A stretch of 11,796 bases of DNA from assembly GCA_026418875.1 (NCBI GenBank), contig JAOAAM010000338.1:1-11796 (forward strand), read 5' to 3'. This document shows, piece after piece, positions 1-6,264 of this stretch (the first letter of the stretch is position 1; each line of letters opens with the position of its first letter). Under the pieces are notes generated by a model. It worked only from the letters and a program-made list of their open reading frames with translations, did no database searches and was not told the DNA's origin. The stretch comes from Gemmataceae bacterium (GTDB lineage Bacteria; Planctomycetota; Planctomycetia; Gemmatales; Gemmataceae). The translations under genes and the position numbers were made by a program.

Positions 1-638
1 GGCAGGTGTACACCATCGCGGACAGCGACCTGTGCCTGATCGGAACCGCAGAGATCACCCTCGGGGGCATGCACCGGGATCAGATTTTCGACGAATTGGA
101 TTTGCCGAAGAAATACGTCGGACTGTCGCATTGTTTCCGAACCGAGGCCGGTGCCCCTGGTCGGGACACTCGGGGCCTGTACCGGGTGCATCAATTCACC
201 AAGGTCGAGATGTTCGCATTTTGCACACCCGACCAGAGCGAGTCGTTGCATCTTGAGCTACTGCGAATCGAGGAGGACATCTTCCAAGGCTTGCGTTTGC
301 CGTACCAGGTGATCGACACTTGCACTGGCGATTTGGGAGGACCGGCGTATCGCAAGTATGACCTGGAGGCGTGGATGCCCGGTCGCGGGCAGGGCGGTGA
401 GTATGGAGAGGTGACAAGCACATCCAACTGCACGGACTTCCAAGCCCGTCGGCTGAAGATTCGCTACCGGAAGTCGGGGCAGAAAGGGACGCATTTTGTC
501 CACACGTTGAACGGCACCGCGGTGGCCGTCAGCCGAACTCTGGTCGCGCTGTTGGAAAACTATCAACAAGCCGACGGCAGTGTCGTTGTGCCGGAGGTCC
601 TCCGACCTTGGGTGGGCAAAGAGCGAATCCAGCGGTAG
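1..638 (+). CDS. serS: Seryl-tRNA synthetase, C-terminal half (5' partial)
   Basis: This class II aminoacyl-tRNA synthetase charges tRNA-Ser (and tRNA-Sec) with serine in the cytoplasm. The frame is open from base 3, so the gene enters from outside the window, and it stops with TAG at 636-638. About 212 residues are visible, roughly half of the usual 420-430. The N-terminal coiled-coil tRNA-binding arm and motif 1 are missing. What is visible is the serine-binding GTAEI loop, motif 2 with the hallmark [19 protein letters not shown], and motif 3 with [19 protein letters not shown], whose arginine contacts ATP. The C-terminus ([18 protein letters not shown]) is the standard SerS ending. Nothing suggests decay; the truncation is only the window edge. 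The family assignment is certain from the motifs. Confidence 0.97.
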   Translation, partial: QVYTIADSDLCLIGTAEITLGGMHRDQIFDELDLPKKYVGLSHCFRTEAGAPGRDTRGLYRVHQFTKVEMFAFCTPDQSESLHLELLRIEEDIFQGLRLPYQVIDTCTGDLGGPAYRKYDLEAWMPGRGQGGEYGEVTSTSNCTDFQARRLKIRYRKSGQKGTHFVHTLNGTAVAVSRTLVALLENYQQADGSVVVPEVLRPWVGKERIQR

Positions 639-654
639 CCGCGGGTCGGCCACG

Positions 655-701
655 CATGGTGCTCGATTGGTCTCCGGCCGGCGACGGCGACCGGCACCAT
701 G
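655..701 (+). repeat. Compound hairpin after serS
   Basis: A perfect 8-bp inverted repeat, CATGGTGC (655-662) with GCACCATG (694-701), encloses GGTC (669-672) with GACC (689-692). Inside that is GCCG (677-680) with CGGC (685-688), closed by a GCGA tetraloop of the stable GNRA type. It starts 16 bases after the serS stop. No T-run follows, so a classical intrinsic terminator is not supported. It could protect the mRNA 3' end, or help termination in a GC-rich genome. The pairing is read directly; the role is inferred. Confidence 0.45.
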
Positions 702-752
702 ACGGGGAAGATCGCCAAGTCGTCAGGTCGTGAATTCCTCGATATTATGGAG

Positions 753-776
753 GGAACGGCAGGGTCGCCGTTCTTT
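753..776 (+). terminator. Possible intrinsic terminator or attenuator upstream of the AroDE-like gene
   Basis: GAACGGC (754-760) pairs perfectly with GCCGTTC (767-773) around the loop AGGGTC, with a possible extra G-T pair outside. A short T-rich run (TTCTTT, 771-776) follows immediately. The stem of 7 bp, 6-base loop and partial U-tract resemble a weak Rho-independent terminator. It ends 19 bases before the ATG at 796, so it could end serS transcription or attenuate the next gene. It argues against the upstream GTG at 730 as the real start, because the hairpin would then lie inside the coding region. Confidence 0.4.
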
Positions 777-795
777 GCACTTCGAGTCGATCGCC

Positions 796-2259
796 ATGAT
801 CTGCATCACGATCGCGCAGGAATCTCGTCGTCTGGCCTTGGCGGACATGCTGAACGCTGCCGCGATGGGGGCTGACTTGCTCGAAGTCCGCTTAGATACA
901 TTCGAGCACGACCCGGACCCGAAGGAACTGCTGTCGGCCCGTCGAAAGCCGGTGATTTTCTCTTGCCGCCGCTCAAGCGACGGCGGTGCTTGGCGTGGCA
1001 CGGAAGAAGCGCGCATCATCCAATTAAAGACGGCGATCATCGCTCAACCGGACTTCTGCGAGCTGGAGTGGGACATCGCCGACCAAGTGCGACGATTTGG
1101 GTCGTGCCAGCGTGTCATTTCGTACACGAACCTGGTCGAGACCCCAGCTAATATCGTGGAAATTTACGAAGAGGCGAAGAAAAAAGATCCGGACATTATC
1201 AAGTTGACCTGCCGCGCCCGGACCCCGGAAGAGGCCTGGCCGCTCTTGCAGATACTTGCGAAATCGACCGTTCCGACGGTGGTTGTCGGCCTTGGCCGTC
1301 CGGGTCTGATGCTCACAATTCTGGGAAGGAAAATCGGCGCGCCCTTCGCGGTGGCGGCCTTGGAGCGTGGCATGGAGGTGTACCCTGGGCAGCCGACGAT
1401 CAGCGAGTTGGAGCGAATCTACCACTATCGGCAAATTGGGCGTCAGACATCGCTCCTGGGTGTCACGGGCATGGGTAGCTGGTCGATGGCCCTGACGGCG
1501 ACACTCAATCGAGCGTTTGAACTTCTGCAAGTGCCGACACGCTGTCTGCCGCTTCAGGTCGGTGACGTGCGGTTATTCCGGAAAATCATGGAAGCGGTGA
1601 AGCTGGTGGGGGTTGCCGTCGATGTCGACCATCAGCGGATGCTGCGTGAAGTGGCGAGCGAGGTTGACCCCGGGGTTGCCGACGACTCAGTGGACCTGCT
1701 GATACAACCCGAGGCAAAACGTTGGCTGGGTTCGCACACTCTGGGGACCGCCGCCGCCAACGCCTTGCGGTTGCAGATGAATTCGGCCGGCCGGGATGTA
1801 AACGGGTCGATGGTGATGATCGCTGGGATCACGCCGCTGTCCCGCGTCCTGGCGAAGCAGTTGGCTTCGCTTGGAGCACGATTGATCTTCGCGAGTCACA
1901 ATCGGCAAGAAGCGGCCCGCATGTGTCAGCAAATCGGTGGTCGGCTGATTCAGCCCGAGGCAATCTACACCACGTTGCACGACGTCGTGGTGGTCAGCCG
2001 CGAAGAGGCAGACGCTGAAGTCGATCGCCCGCCGTTGCTGTCCAACTACCTCCGCCCCGGAATGATGGTTCTAGATCTGACCGAACCGGGTGGTGAGACC
2101 GATTTCACGCGAGATGCCCGGTTGCGCGGTACCGATGTCGTCTCCTCAAGGCGGCTCGTCGCCGAGCAAGCCAAAACGATCGTGAGACGTCTGACCGGAC
2201 AAGATGTCGAGGCCGACCAACTGATCGCCGCGACGGAGGGGATCATCGAAGAGGAGTGA
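796..2259 (+). CDS. 3-dehydroquinate dehydratase/shikimate dehydrogenase-like fusion with altered active sites
   Basis: The 487-residue protein fuses a type I 3-dehydroquinate dehydratase (AroD-like, about 1-206) to a shikimate dehydrogenase (AroE-like, about 218-487). Both families act in the cytoplasmic shikimate pathway. AroD features kept are LLEVRLD (E30, R32), CRRSSDGG (R59), the Schiff-base lysine in DIIKL (K136) and PGQ (Q199). By eye-alignment to E. coli AroD, the catalytic His143 is Thr111, Arg213 is Thr174, Ser232 is Val195 and Glu86 is Asp62. In the AroE part, catalytic Lys65 is Gln280, Asp102 is Leu316, the HSxSP substrate loop reads WSMAL and the GAGGA nucleotide loop reads GITPL. 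The C-terminal LVAEQA motif remains. The fold is therefore supported but ordinary catalysis is doubtful. ATG 796 gives the family-like start MICITIAQ; GTG 730 and TTG 775 are in-frame alternatives. No strong ribosome binding site is visible. Confidence 0.8.
   Translation: MICITIAQESRRLALADMLNAAAMGADLLEVRLDTFEHDPDPKELLSARRKPVIFSCRRSSDGGAWRGTEEARIIQLKTAIIAQPDFCELEWDIADQVRRFGSCQRVISYTNLVETPANIVEIYEEAKKKDPDIIKLTCRARTPEEAWPLLQILAKSTVPTVVVGLGRPGLMLTILGRKIGAPFAVAALERGMEVYPGQPTISELERIYHYRQIGRQTSLLGVTGMGSWSMALTATLNRAFELLQVPTRCLPLQVGDVRLFRKIMEAVKLVGVAVDVDHQRMLREVASEVDPGVADDSVDLLIQPEAKRWLGSHTLGTAAANALRLQMNSAGRDVNGSMVMIAGITPLSRVLAKQLASLGARLIFASHNRQEAARMCQQIGGRLIQPEAIYTTLHDVVVVSREEADAEVDRPPLLSNYLRPGMMVLDLTEPGGETDFTRDARLRGTDVVSSRRLVAEQAKTIVRRLTGQDVEADQLIAATEGIIEEE
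2251..2256 (+). promoter_or_regulatory. Ribosome binding site for ald inside the preceding gene's end
   Basis: GAGGAG encodes the last two glutamates of the AroDE-like protein and lies 6 bases before the ald ATG at 2263. Only three bases separate the two coding regions, so translation of the two genes is probably coupled. This fixes the ald start. Confidence 0.75.
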
Positions 2260-2262
2260 TGC

Positions 2263-3363
2263 ATGATCGTCGGCGTGCTCAAAGAAATCAAGGCGGATGA
2301 GTATCGAGTGGCCATGACACCGGCCGGCGTCGAAGAGCTGACCGATGACGGACACGAAGTGCTGGTTCAAGCTGGGGCGGGTCATGGGAGCGGCATCAGT
2401 GACGAGCAATACGCGGAGAATGGAGCCAAGATCATCGCTTCGGCGGCGGACATCTGGCGAGCAGCCGACATGATCGTCAAGGTCAAGGAGCCGCTGCCGC
2501 AAGAGTGGCCGATGATGCGTCGTGGCCAAATCGTCTTCACGTATTTTCACTTCGCCGCCGACGAAGAGCTGACCCGCGCCGTCATGGAGTCGGGAATCAT
2601 CGCGATCGCTTACGAAACGATCCGGGATTCGCGGGGCAACCTGCCGCTCTTGACTCCGATGAGCGAGGTGGCGGGTCGCATGAGTATTCAAGAGGGCGCG
2701 AAGTTCTTGGAACGTCCTTTCCAAGGGCGGGGAATCTTGCTCGGTGGCGTGCCTGGGGTCGCCCCCGCCGCGGTGACCATCTTGGGAGGCGGCGTTGTCG
2801 GAGCGAACGCTGCCAAGGTTGCGGCAGGATTGGGAGCAAATGTTTTTATCTTGGACATCAACGTCGATCGGCTACGTTACCTGGACGATGTGATGCCGCC
2901 CAACGTCACCACCTTGTTCAGCGATCGGCACAATATCCGCCAATGCCTCTCCCTGTCAGACTTAGTCATCGGAGCGGTGCTGATTCCGGGAGCACGCGCG
3001 CCACGGCTGATCACTCGCGAAGATCTGAAACGAATGATCCCCCGCGCCGTCATCATCGATGTCGCCATCGATCAGGGAGGATGCGTGGAGACGGCCCGGC
3101 CCACGACCCACAGCAATCCGACGTACATCGTGGATGAGATCGTGCACTACTGCGTCGCAAACATGCCTGGTGCTGTCGGTCGCACGAGCACCTACGCCCT
3201 GACGAACGTCACGCTGCCTTATGCCCGCCAATTGGCGAATCTCGGTTTCCCCAAGGCGATCCGCGAAAGCTCCGCTCTTCGCCTGGGGGTCAACATTGCC
3301 GAAGGGAAGATCACCAACGCGGCGGTGGCCCAGACTTTTGGTCTGCCGTGGACGGAGCTTTGA
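2263..3363 (+). CDS. ald: Alanine dehydrogenase
   Basis: This enzyme interconverts L-alanine and pyruvate plus ammonia using NAD, in the cytoplasm. Its 366 residues match the usual length of about 370. Catalytic and substrate residues fall at the canonical numbers: Arg15, Lys75 (in VKVKEP), His96 (in YFHFA) and Asp270 (in DVAIDQGGC). The Rossmann fold has GGGVVG at 175-180 and the ribose-binding Asp198. The segment TPMSEVAGRM (131-140) and the C-terminal GKITNAAVAQTFG are family hallmarks. It starts 3 bases after the AroDE-like gene, with its ribosome binding site inside that gene. This suggests a two-gene transcription unit, although no pathway link between the two is obvious. The related N-terminal half of transhydrogenase is excluded by the conserved alanine-site residues and the complete length. 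Confidence 0.96.
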   Translation: MIVGVLKEIKADEYRVAMTPAGVEELTDDGHEVLVQAGAGHGSGISDEQYAENGAKIIASAADIWRAADMIVKVKEPLPQEWPMMRRGQIVFTYFHFAADEELTRAVMESGIIAIAYETIRDSRGNLPLLTPMSEVAGRMSIQEGAKFLERPFQGRGILLGGVPGVAPAAVTILGGGVVGANAAKVAAGLGANVFILDINVDRLRYLDDVMPPNVTTLFSDRHNIRQCLSLSDLVIGAVLIPGARAPRLITREDLKRMIPRAVIIDVAIDQGGCVETARPTTHSNPTYIVDEIVHYCVANMPGAVGRTSTYALTNVTLPYARQLANLGFPKAIRESSALRLGVNIAEGKITNAAVAQTFGLPWTEL

Positions 3364-3406
3364 AATCCGCCGGCGTCGAGCCGAATAATCGACCAGGTAA
3401 CTACCG

Positions 3407-4681
3407 ATGCCCGTGGAACTGCCGAACACCCTCAGCGTGCCGGACAACGTCGAGATCGTCTCCGTCTCTGAATTGACGGAACGAGTCCGTGCCCTGTTGG
3501 AGACGGGCCTGAACAAGGTGTGGGTCGAGGGCGAAATCAGCAACCTGGCACGTCCAAGCTCGGGGCATGTGTACTTCACGCTGAAGGACGATCAGGCGAC
3601 CCTGCGCTGCGTGATGTACCGCCATCAGGTCTATCGACTGCCCTCTGGCTTCGAGCCAAAAAACGGCACGGAGGTTATTGCCTTCGGCAGGGTGAGCGTC
3701 TACGCGCCCCGGGGTGAGTACCAATTGCTCGTGGAGCGAATGCTGCCGAAGGGGATCGGCGCTGCCGAATTGGCCCTGCGACAATTGCGGGAGAAATTGT
3801 TTAACCTCGGCTACTTCGATGTCAAACGGAAAAAACGGCTACCCTCCTTTCCCAGATCTGCTTGCTTGATCGCCAGTGCCACCGGCGCTGCCGTCCGCGA
3901 CATGATCGAGCTTTTTAGTCGGCGATGGCCAGCCACCCGGCTGTACGTTCGACACTCCCGAGTGCAAGGTGAGGGGGCGGCGGAGGAAATCGCGGAGGCG
4001 ATCCACCAAGTGAACCAATGGCACCAGGCGGGCTATTGCCCTTTTGATGCGATCATTTTGGGACGGGGGGGAGGAAGCAAGGAAGATTTGGCGGCCTTCA
4101 ATACGGAAGTCGTCGCCGAGGCCATCTATCGATCGAAAATCCCCGTTGTCAGCGCCGTGGGGCACGAAATCTCCATCACGATTGCCGAGCTGGTCGCCGA
4201 TGTCCGCGCTTCGACCCCTAGTCACGCCGTCGAACTCGTCGCACCCGATCGGGCAGAAATCCTCAAATTTCTCGAGGGACAGCGTTCTCGGCTCTTCGAG
4301 GCGATTCGACGAGCAATCTCCGATCGCCGACGACGGCTCGATCAATTTGCCCAACGGTCCGTCATGCGTCGCCCATTGGATCGGCTCCGGGATCTGGAGC
4401 GACGACTGGATGATTGGCAGGAGCGACTCAACCGGGCGATCCGAGGCACCCTTCAGCTTCGCAGGAAAGAGTTGGACGCGGTGGCCCAAAGTCTGGAATC
4501 GCTCAGTCCGCTCCGCGTCCTGGCTCGGGGCTACAGCCTGACGCGCCGACACGACCGAGAGGAATATCTGCGTTCGTCGGATCAAGTAGCCGTTGGTGAC
4601 CGACTCGTCACGATTTTGCACCGAGGTTCGGTCGTCAGTCGGGTCGAGAGCGTTCGCTTTCCACCAGAGGTGAGCCAATGA
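3407..4681 (+). CDS. xseA: Exodeoxyribonuclease VII large subunit
   Basis: XseA is the catalytic subunit of ExoVII, which degrades single-stranded DNA from both ends into oligonucleotides and works in DNA repair and in clearing recombination products. The 424-residue protein has an N-terminal OB-fold (about 38-110, with VWVEGEISNLARPSSGHVYF) that binds single-stranded DNA. The catalytic domain follows, with ASATGAAVRDM, RVQGEGAAEEI, GRGGGSKEDL at 219-228 and SAVGHE (VGHE at 251-254). An arginine-rich helical region (about 285-375) binds the small subunit. The C-terminus has LSPLRVLARGYSL. ATG 3407 is preceded by AGGT at 3395-3398, an 8-base spacing. The stop TGA overlaps the xseB ATG by 4 bases (ATGA), the standard arrangement for subunits made in coupled amounts. 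All catalytic motifs look intact. Confidence 0.97.
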   Translation: MPVELPNTLSVPDNVEIVSVSELTERVRALLETGLNKVWVEGEISNLARPSSGHVYFTLKDDQATLRCVMYRHQVYRLPSGFEPKNGTEVIAFGRVSVYAPRGEYQLLVERMLPKGIGAAELALRQLREKLFNLGYFDVKRKKRLPSFPRSACLIASATGAAVRDMIELFSRRWPATRLYVRHSRVQGEGAAEEIAEAIHQVNQWHQAGYCPFDAIILGRGGGSKEDLAAFNTEVVAEAIYRSKIPVVSAVGHEISITIAELVADVRASTPSHAVELVAPDRAEILKFLEGQRSRLFEAIRRAISDRRRRLDQFAQRSVMRRPLDRLRDLERRLDDWQERLNRAIRGTLQLRRKELDAVAQSLESLSPLRVLARGYSLTRRHDREEYLRSSDQVAVGDRLVTILHRGSVVSRVESVRFPPEVSQ

Positions 4682-5019
4682 GCATGTCCAGTGAGGACAA
4701 CCCGCTTTTGTCGGGGACGACGGAAGACCTGAGTTTCGAGTCAGCCCTTGAGCGGCTCGAGGAAATTGTGCGGAGGTTGGAGGAGGGGGGATTGCCACTG
4801 GAGGAATCGTTGAAGCAGTACGAAACGGGGGTCTCCCTTTTGCGGCGGTGCTATGGCCAACTGCGCGACGCGGAGCAAAAGGTTTTCGCTCTCGCGGGTG
4901 AAGATGCCGACGGACGTCCAATCATCGAGCCTTTCGAGCGAGCATCGAGTGGCGACGGGGACCGGCTTCCGGCGGTGCCCCGTCGATCCCGCCGCTCGGA
5001 GGGAGCCGACGAAGTTTAA
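4678..5019 (+). CDS. xseB: Exodeoxyribonuclease VII small subunit
   Basis: XseB is the helical small subunit that binds XseA in several copies and is needed for ExoVII activity. The core, about residues 18-72, has the signature SFESALERLEEIVRRLE followed by a glycine turn and LPLEESLKQYETG, ending in a second helix with AEQKVFAL. The protein has 113 residues against the usual 75-90. The extra length is a short N-terminal lead and a C-terminal tail of about 40 residues rich in arginine, serine and acidic residues, probably disordered. The start overlaps the xseA stop; AGAGGTGA at 4666-4673 is the ribosome binding site. ATG 4684 is a possible alternative with better spacing. The TAA stop lies inside the first of three direct repeats. 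Confidence 0.94.
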   Translation: MSMSSEDNPLLSGTTEDLSFESALERLEEIVRRLEEGGLPLEESLKQYETGVSLLRRCYGQLRDAEQKVFALAGEDADGRPIIEPFERASSGDGDRLPAVPRRSRRSEGADEV

Positions 5020-5070
5020 AATCGATGCTTGAAGTTTGAGGTCTCTTCTCGAAGTTTGAAGCGACGCTTC
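5011..5070 (+). repeat. Three direct repeats of GAAGTTTRA at exact 20-bp period
   Basis: GAAGTTTAA at 5011, GAAGTTTGA at 5031 and GAAGTTTGA at 5051 are spaced by exactly 20 bases, about two helical turns. The first covers the xseB stop codon. The units also share an ending close to CGAYGCTT in copies one and three. Copy three contains a perfect 13-base palindrome, GAAGCG-A-CGCTTC (5058-5070). A diverged fourth copy, GAAATTTGAGGCGAC, starts at 5221. This could be a phased protein-binding site or a decayed tandem repeat. The pattern is seen directly; a function is not established. Confidence 0.7.
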
Positions 5071-5303
5071 GGGCAGGTTTCACTCGATGAGGAAGCCACA
5101 GAATCCGGGCCATGGGCTTCCCGATTGCCGGGAGTTGCATTTGGCTCGGCACAGGTTGCGAGGTCGCGCGACTTGCGGTTCTCCGCATGACGCAAGAAGA
5201 AAATTCCCAAGCTCGCTCGGGAAATTTGAGGCGACCTCCCCTAAGATGGTGTTGAAGAGTTGGCTGCACCTGCGTGAGGGGCGTTGACTTGGGAGCGAAT
5301 TGG
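5020..5303 (+). other. Structured intergenic spacer between xseB and ispA
   Basis: No convincing coding region is seen in these 284 bases; the small open frames are arginine-rich and have no family character. Besides the 20-bp repeats, the spacer holds several inverted repeats. GGAAGCC (5091-5097) pairs with GGCTTCC (5115-5121). GTCGCGCGAC (5163-5172) is a palindrome. CTTGCG (5172-5177) pairs with CGCAAG (5191-5196). TTCCC (5204-5208) pairs with GGGAA (5219-5223), flanked by AAA and TTT. GAGG-CGA-CCTC lies at 5228-5238. This density suggests a structured RNA leader for the isoprenoid genes, a transcription end for xseAB, or both. I recognise no known riboswitch. TAAGAT at 5242-5247 resembles a -10 box, but no matching -35 is seen. 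Confidence 0.5.
5291..5295 (+). promoter_or_regulatory. Ribosome binding site supporting the ispA start
   Basis: GGGAG lies 8 bases before the GTG at 5304 and favours that start over GTG 5274, which has no purine-rich sequence at a suitable distance. GAGGGG at 5276-5281 could instead serve the TTG at 5289, so the start is not fully settled. Confidence 0.5.
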
Positions 5304-6206
5304 GTGACGGCCGTGGAAGAACGCCGTGCCCACATCGACGCCGTTTTGCGGAAAGCATTGCGCAAGGCGCATGGAGCGCCGGCTCCTCTCGTGGAGGCGA
5401 TGGAGTACGGATTGCTGGCTCCGGGTAAGCGGGTTCGCCCGCTGCTGTGCAGCTTTGCTTGCGAGGCAGTGGGGGGAGATTGGACCGAATCGCTCGCCGC
5501 TGGGGCCGCCGTCGAGATGGTCCACGCCTACTCTTTGATCCACGACGATCTGCCCGCGATGGACGACGACGACTATCGCCGGGGTCAGCCGACCGTCCAT
5601 CGGAAGTTTGGCGAGGCGCTAGCGATCCTTGCGGGTGACGCTCTACTCACCCTATCCTTTCAAACCATTGTAGAGAACTACCGGCCGGCCGTTGCCGCAG
5701 ATTGCTGCTTGGAGCTTTCGCGAGCCGCGGGGGCCTGTGGGATGGTGGGCGGGCAAGTGGATGATTTGATGTGGGATGGGAGGATCGCGACGCCGCCTCG
5801 TGAGCCGACCTTGGAAGCGTTGCAAGCCGTCCACGCCGCGAAGACTGGCGCTTTGTTCCGGGCCAGCGTGCGTCTGGGTTGGCGGGTGGCCCAAGGCGAC
5901 ACTCCGACTGAGGACGCGATGCGAGATCTGGCGGCATTGGACGAATTCGGCCGATGTTTCGGCCTCGTCTTCCAGATCACGGACGACTTGCTCGACGTCG
6001 AAGGAGACTTGGCGACGACCGGCAAGAGAGTTGGCAAAGATGCGGCCCGGGGTAAATTGACTTACCCCGTCCTGCTCGGGACAGAGCGGAGTCGGGAGCA
6101 GGCGGTCCGCCTCGCGGAGGAAGCGTTCGACGTGATCCGGCGGTTCGGTCCTGCGGGTGCTGGCTTGGCGTCGATGATGGAGATGTTGTTGAACCGTCGC
6201 AGTTGA
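5304..6206 (+). CDS. ispA: Farnesyl diphosphate synthase (short-chain polyprenyl diphosphate synthase)
   Basis: The enzyme adds isopentenyl diphosphate to allylic diphosphates in the cytoplasm, giving C15 (or C20) precursors of quinones, carotenoids, hopanoids and cell-wall lipid carrier. With the GTG start it has 300 residues, normal for IspA. The first aspartate-rich motif, DDLPAMD (81-87), has the two-residue insertion of bacterial type enzymes. The second is DDLLD (227-231). LAPGKRVRPLL near the N-terminus and GGQVDDL in the middle are family motifs, and the KTGALF loop is present. A tyrosine five residues before the first aspartate (AYSLIHDD) is typical of C15 producers, so farnesyl diphosphate is the likelier product; geranylgeranyl diphosphate cannot be excluded. 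The start is uncertain, with GTG 5274 and TTG 5289 as alternatives. It sits before dxs, as in many bacteria. Confidence 0.94.
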   Translation: MTAVEERRAHIDAVLRKALRKAHGAPAPLVEAMEYGLLAPGKRVRPLLCSFACEAVGGDWTESLAAGAAVEMVHAYSLIHDDLPAMDDDDYRRGQPTVHRKFGEALAILAGDALLTLSFQTIVENYRPAVAADCCLELSRAAGACGMVGGQVDDLMWDGRIATPPREPTLEALQAVHAAKTGALFRASVRLGWRVAQGDTPTEDAMRDLAALDEFGRCFGLVFQITDDLLDVEGDLATTGKRVGKDAARGKLTYPVLLGTERSREQAVRLAEEAFDVIRRFGPAGAGLASMMEMLLNRRS

Positions 6207-6251
6207 ATCCGGCCGCCGGTGTTTGCAGCGTTCGGCGGGGATGATCGTTGC

Positions 6252-6258
6252 AAGGGAG
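6252..6258 (+). promoter_or_regulatory. Ribosome binding site deciding the dxs start
   Basis: AAGGGAG lies 6 bases before the ATG at 6265. The in-frame ATG at 6241 has its purine run directly against the start codon, too close to work well, and TTG 6223 has none. This favours 6265. Confidence 0.75.
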
Positions 6259-6264
6259 TTTTTC

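Noticed and set aside
730..795. Upstream GTG extension of the AroDE-like gene
   Set aside because: The added 22 residues have no AroD character and the stretch contains a terminator-like hairpin; the ATG at 796 gives the expected beta-strand start.
3839..4921. Long minus-strand open frame opposite xseA and xseB
   Set aside because: It lies wholly across two well-supported plus-strand genes and has no recognisable domain; GC-rich codon use produces such open antisense frames.
5242..5247. TAAGAT as a -10 promoter box for ispA
   Set aside because: No credible -35 element stands 16-18 bases upstream, so the match alone is not enough to call a promoter.
5087..5287. Open frame of 66 codons inside the xseB-ispA spacer
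   Set aside because: It is arginine-rich and low in family character, like antisense or shadow frames in GC-rich DNA, has no clear ribosome binding site and would run over the structured repeats.
6209..6219. CCGGC-C-GCCGG palindrome after ispA
   Set aside because: The single-base centre cannot form a hairpin loop as such, and short GC palindromes are expected by chance in this DNA.
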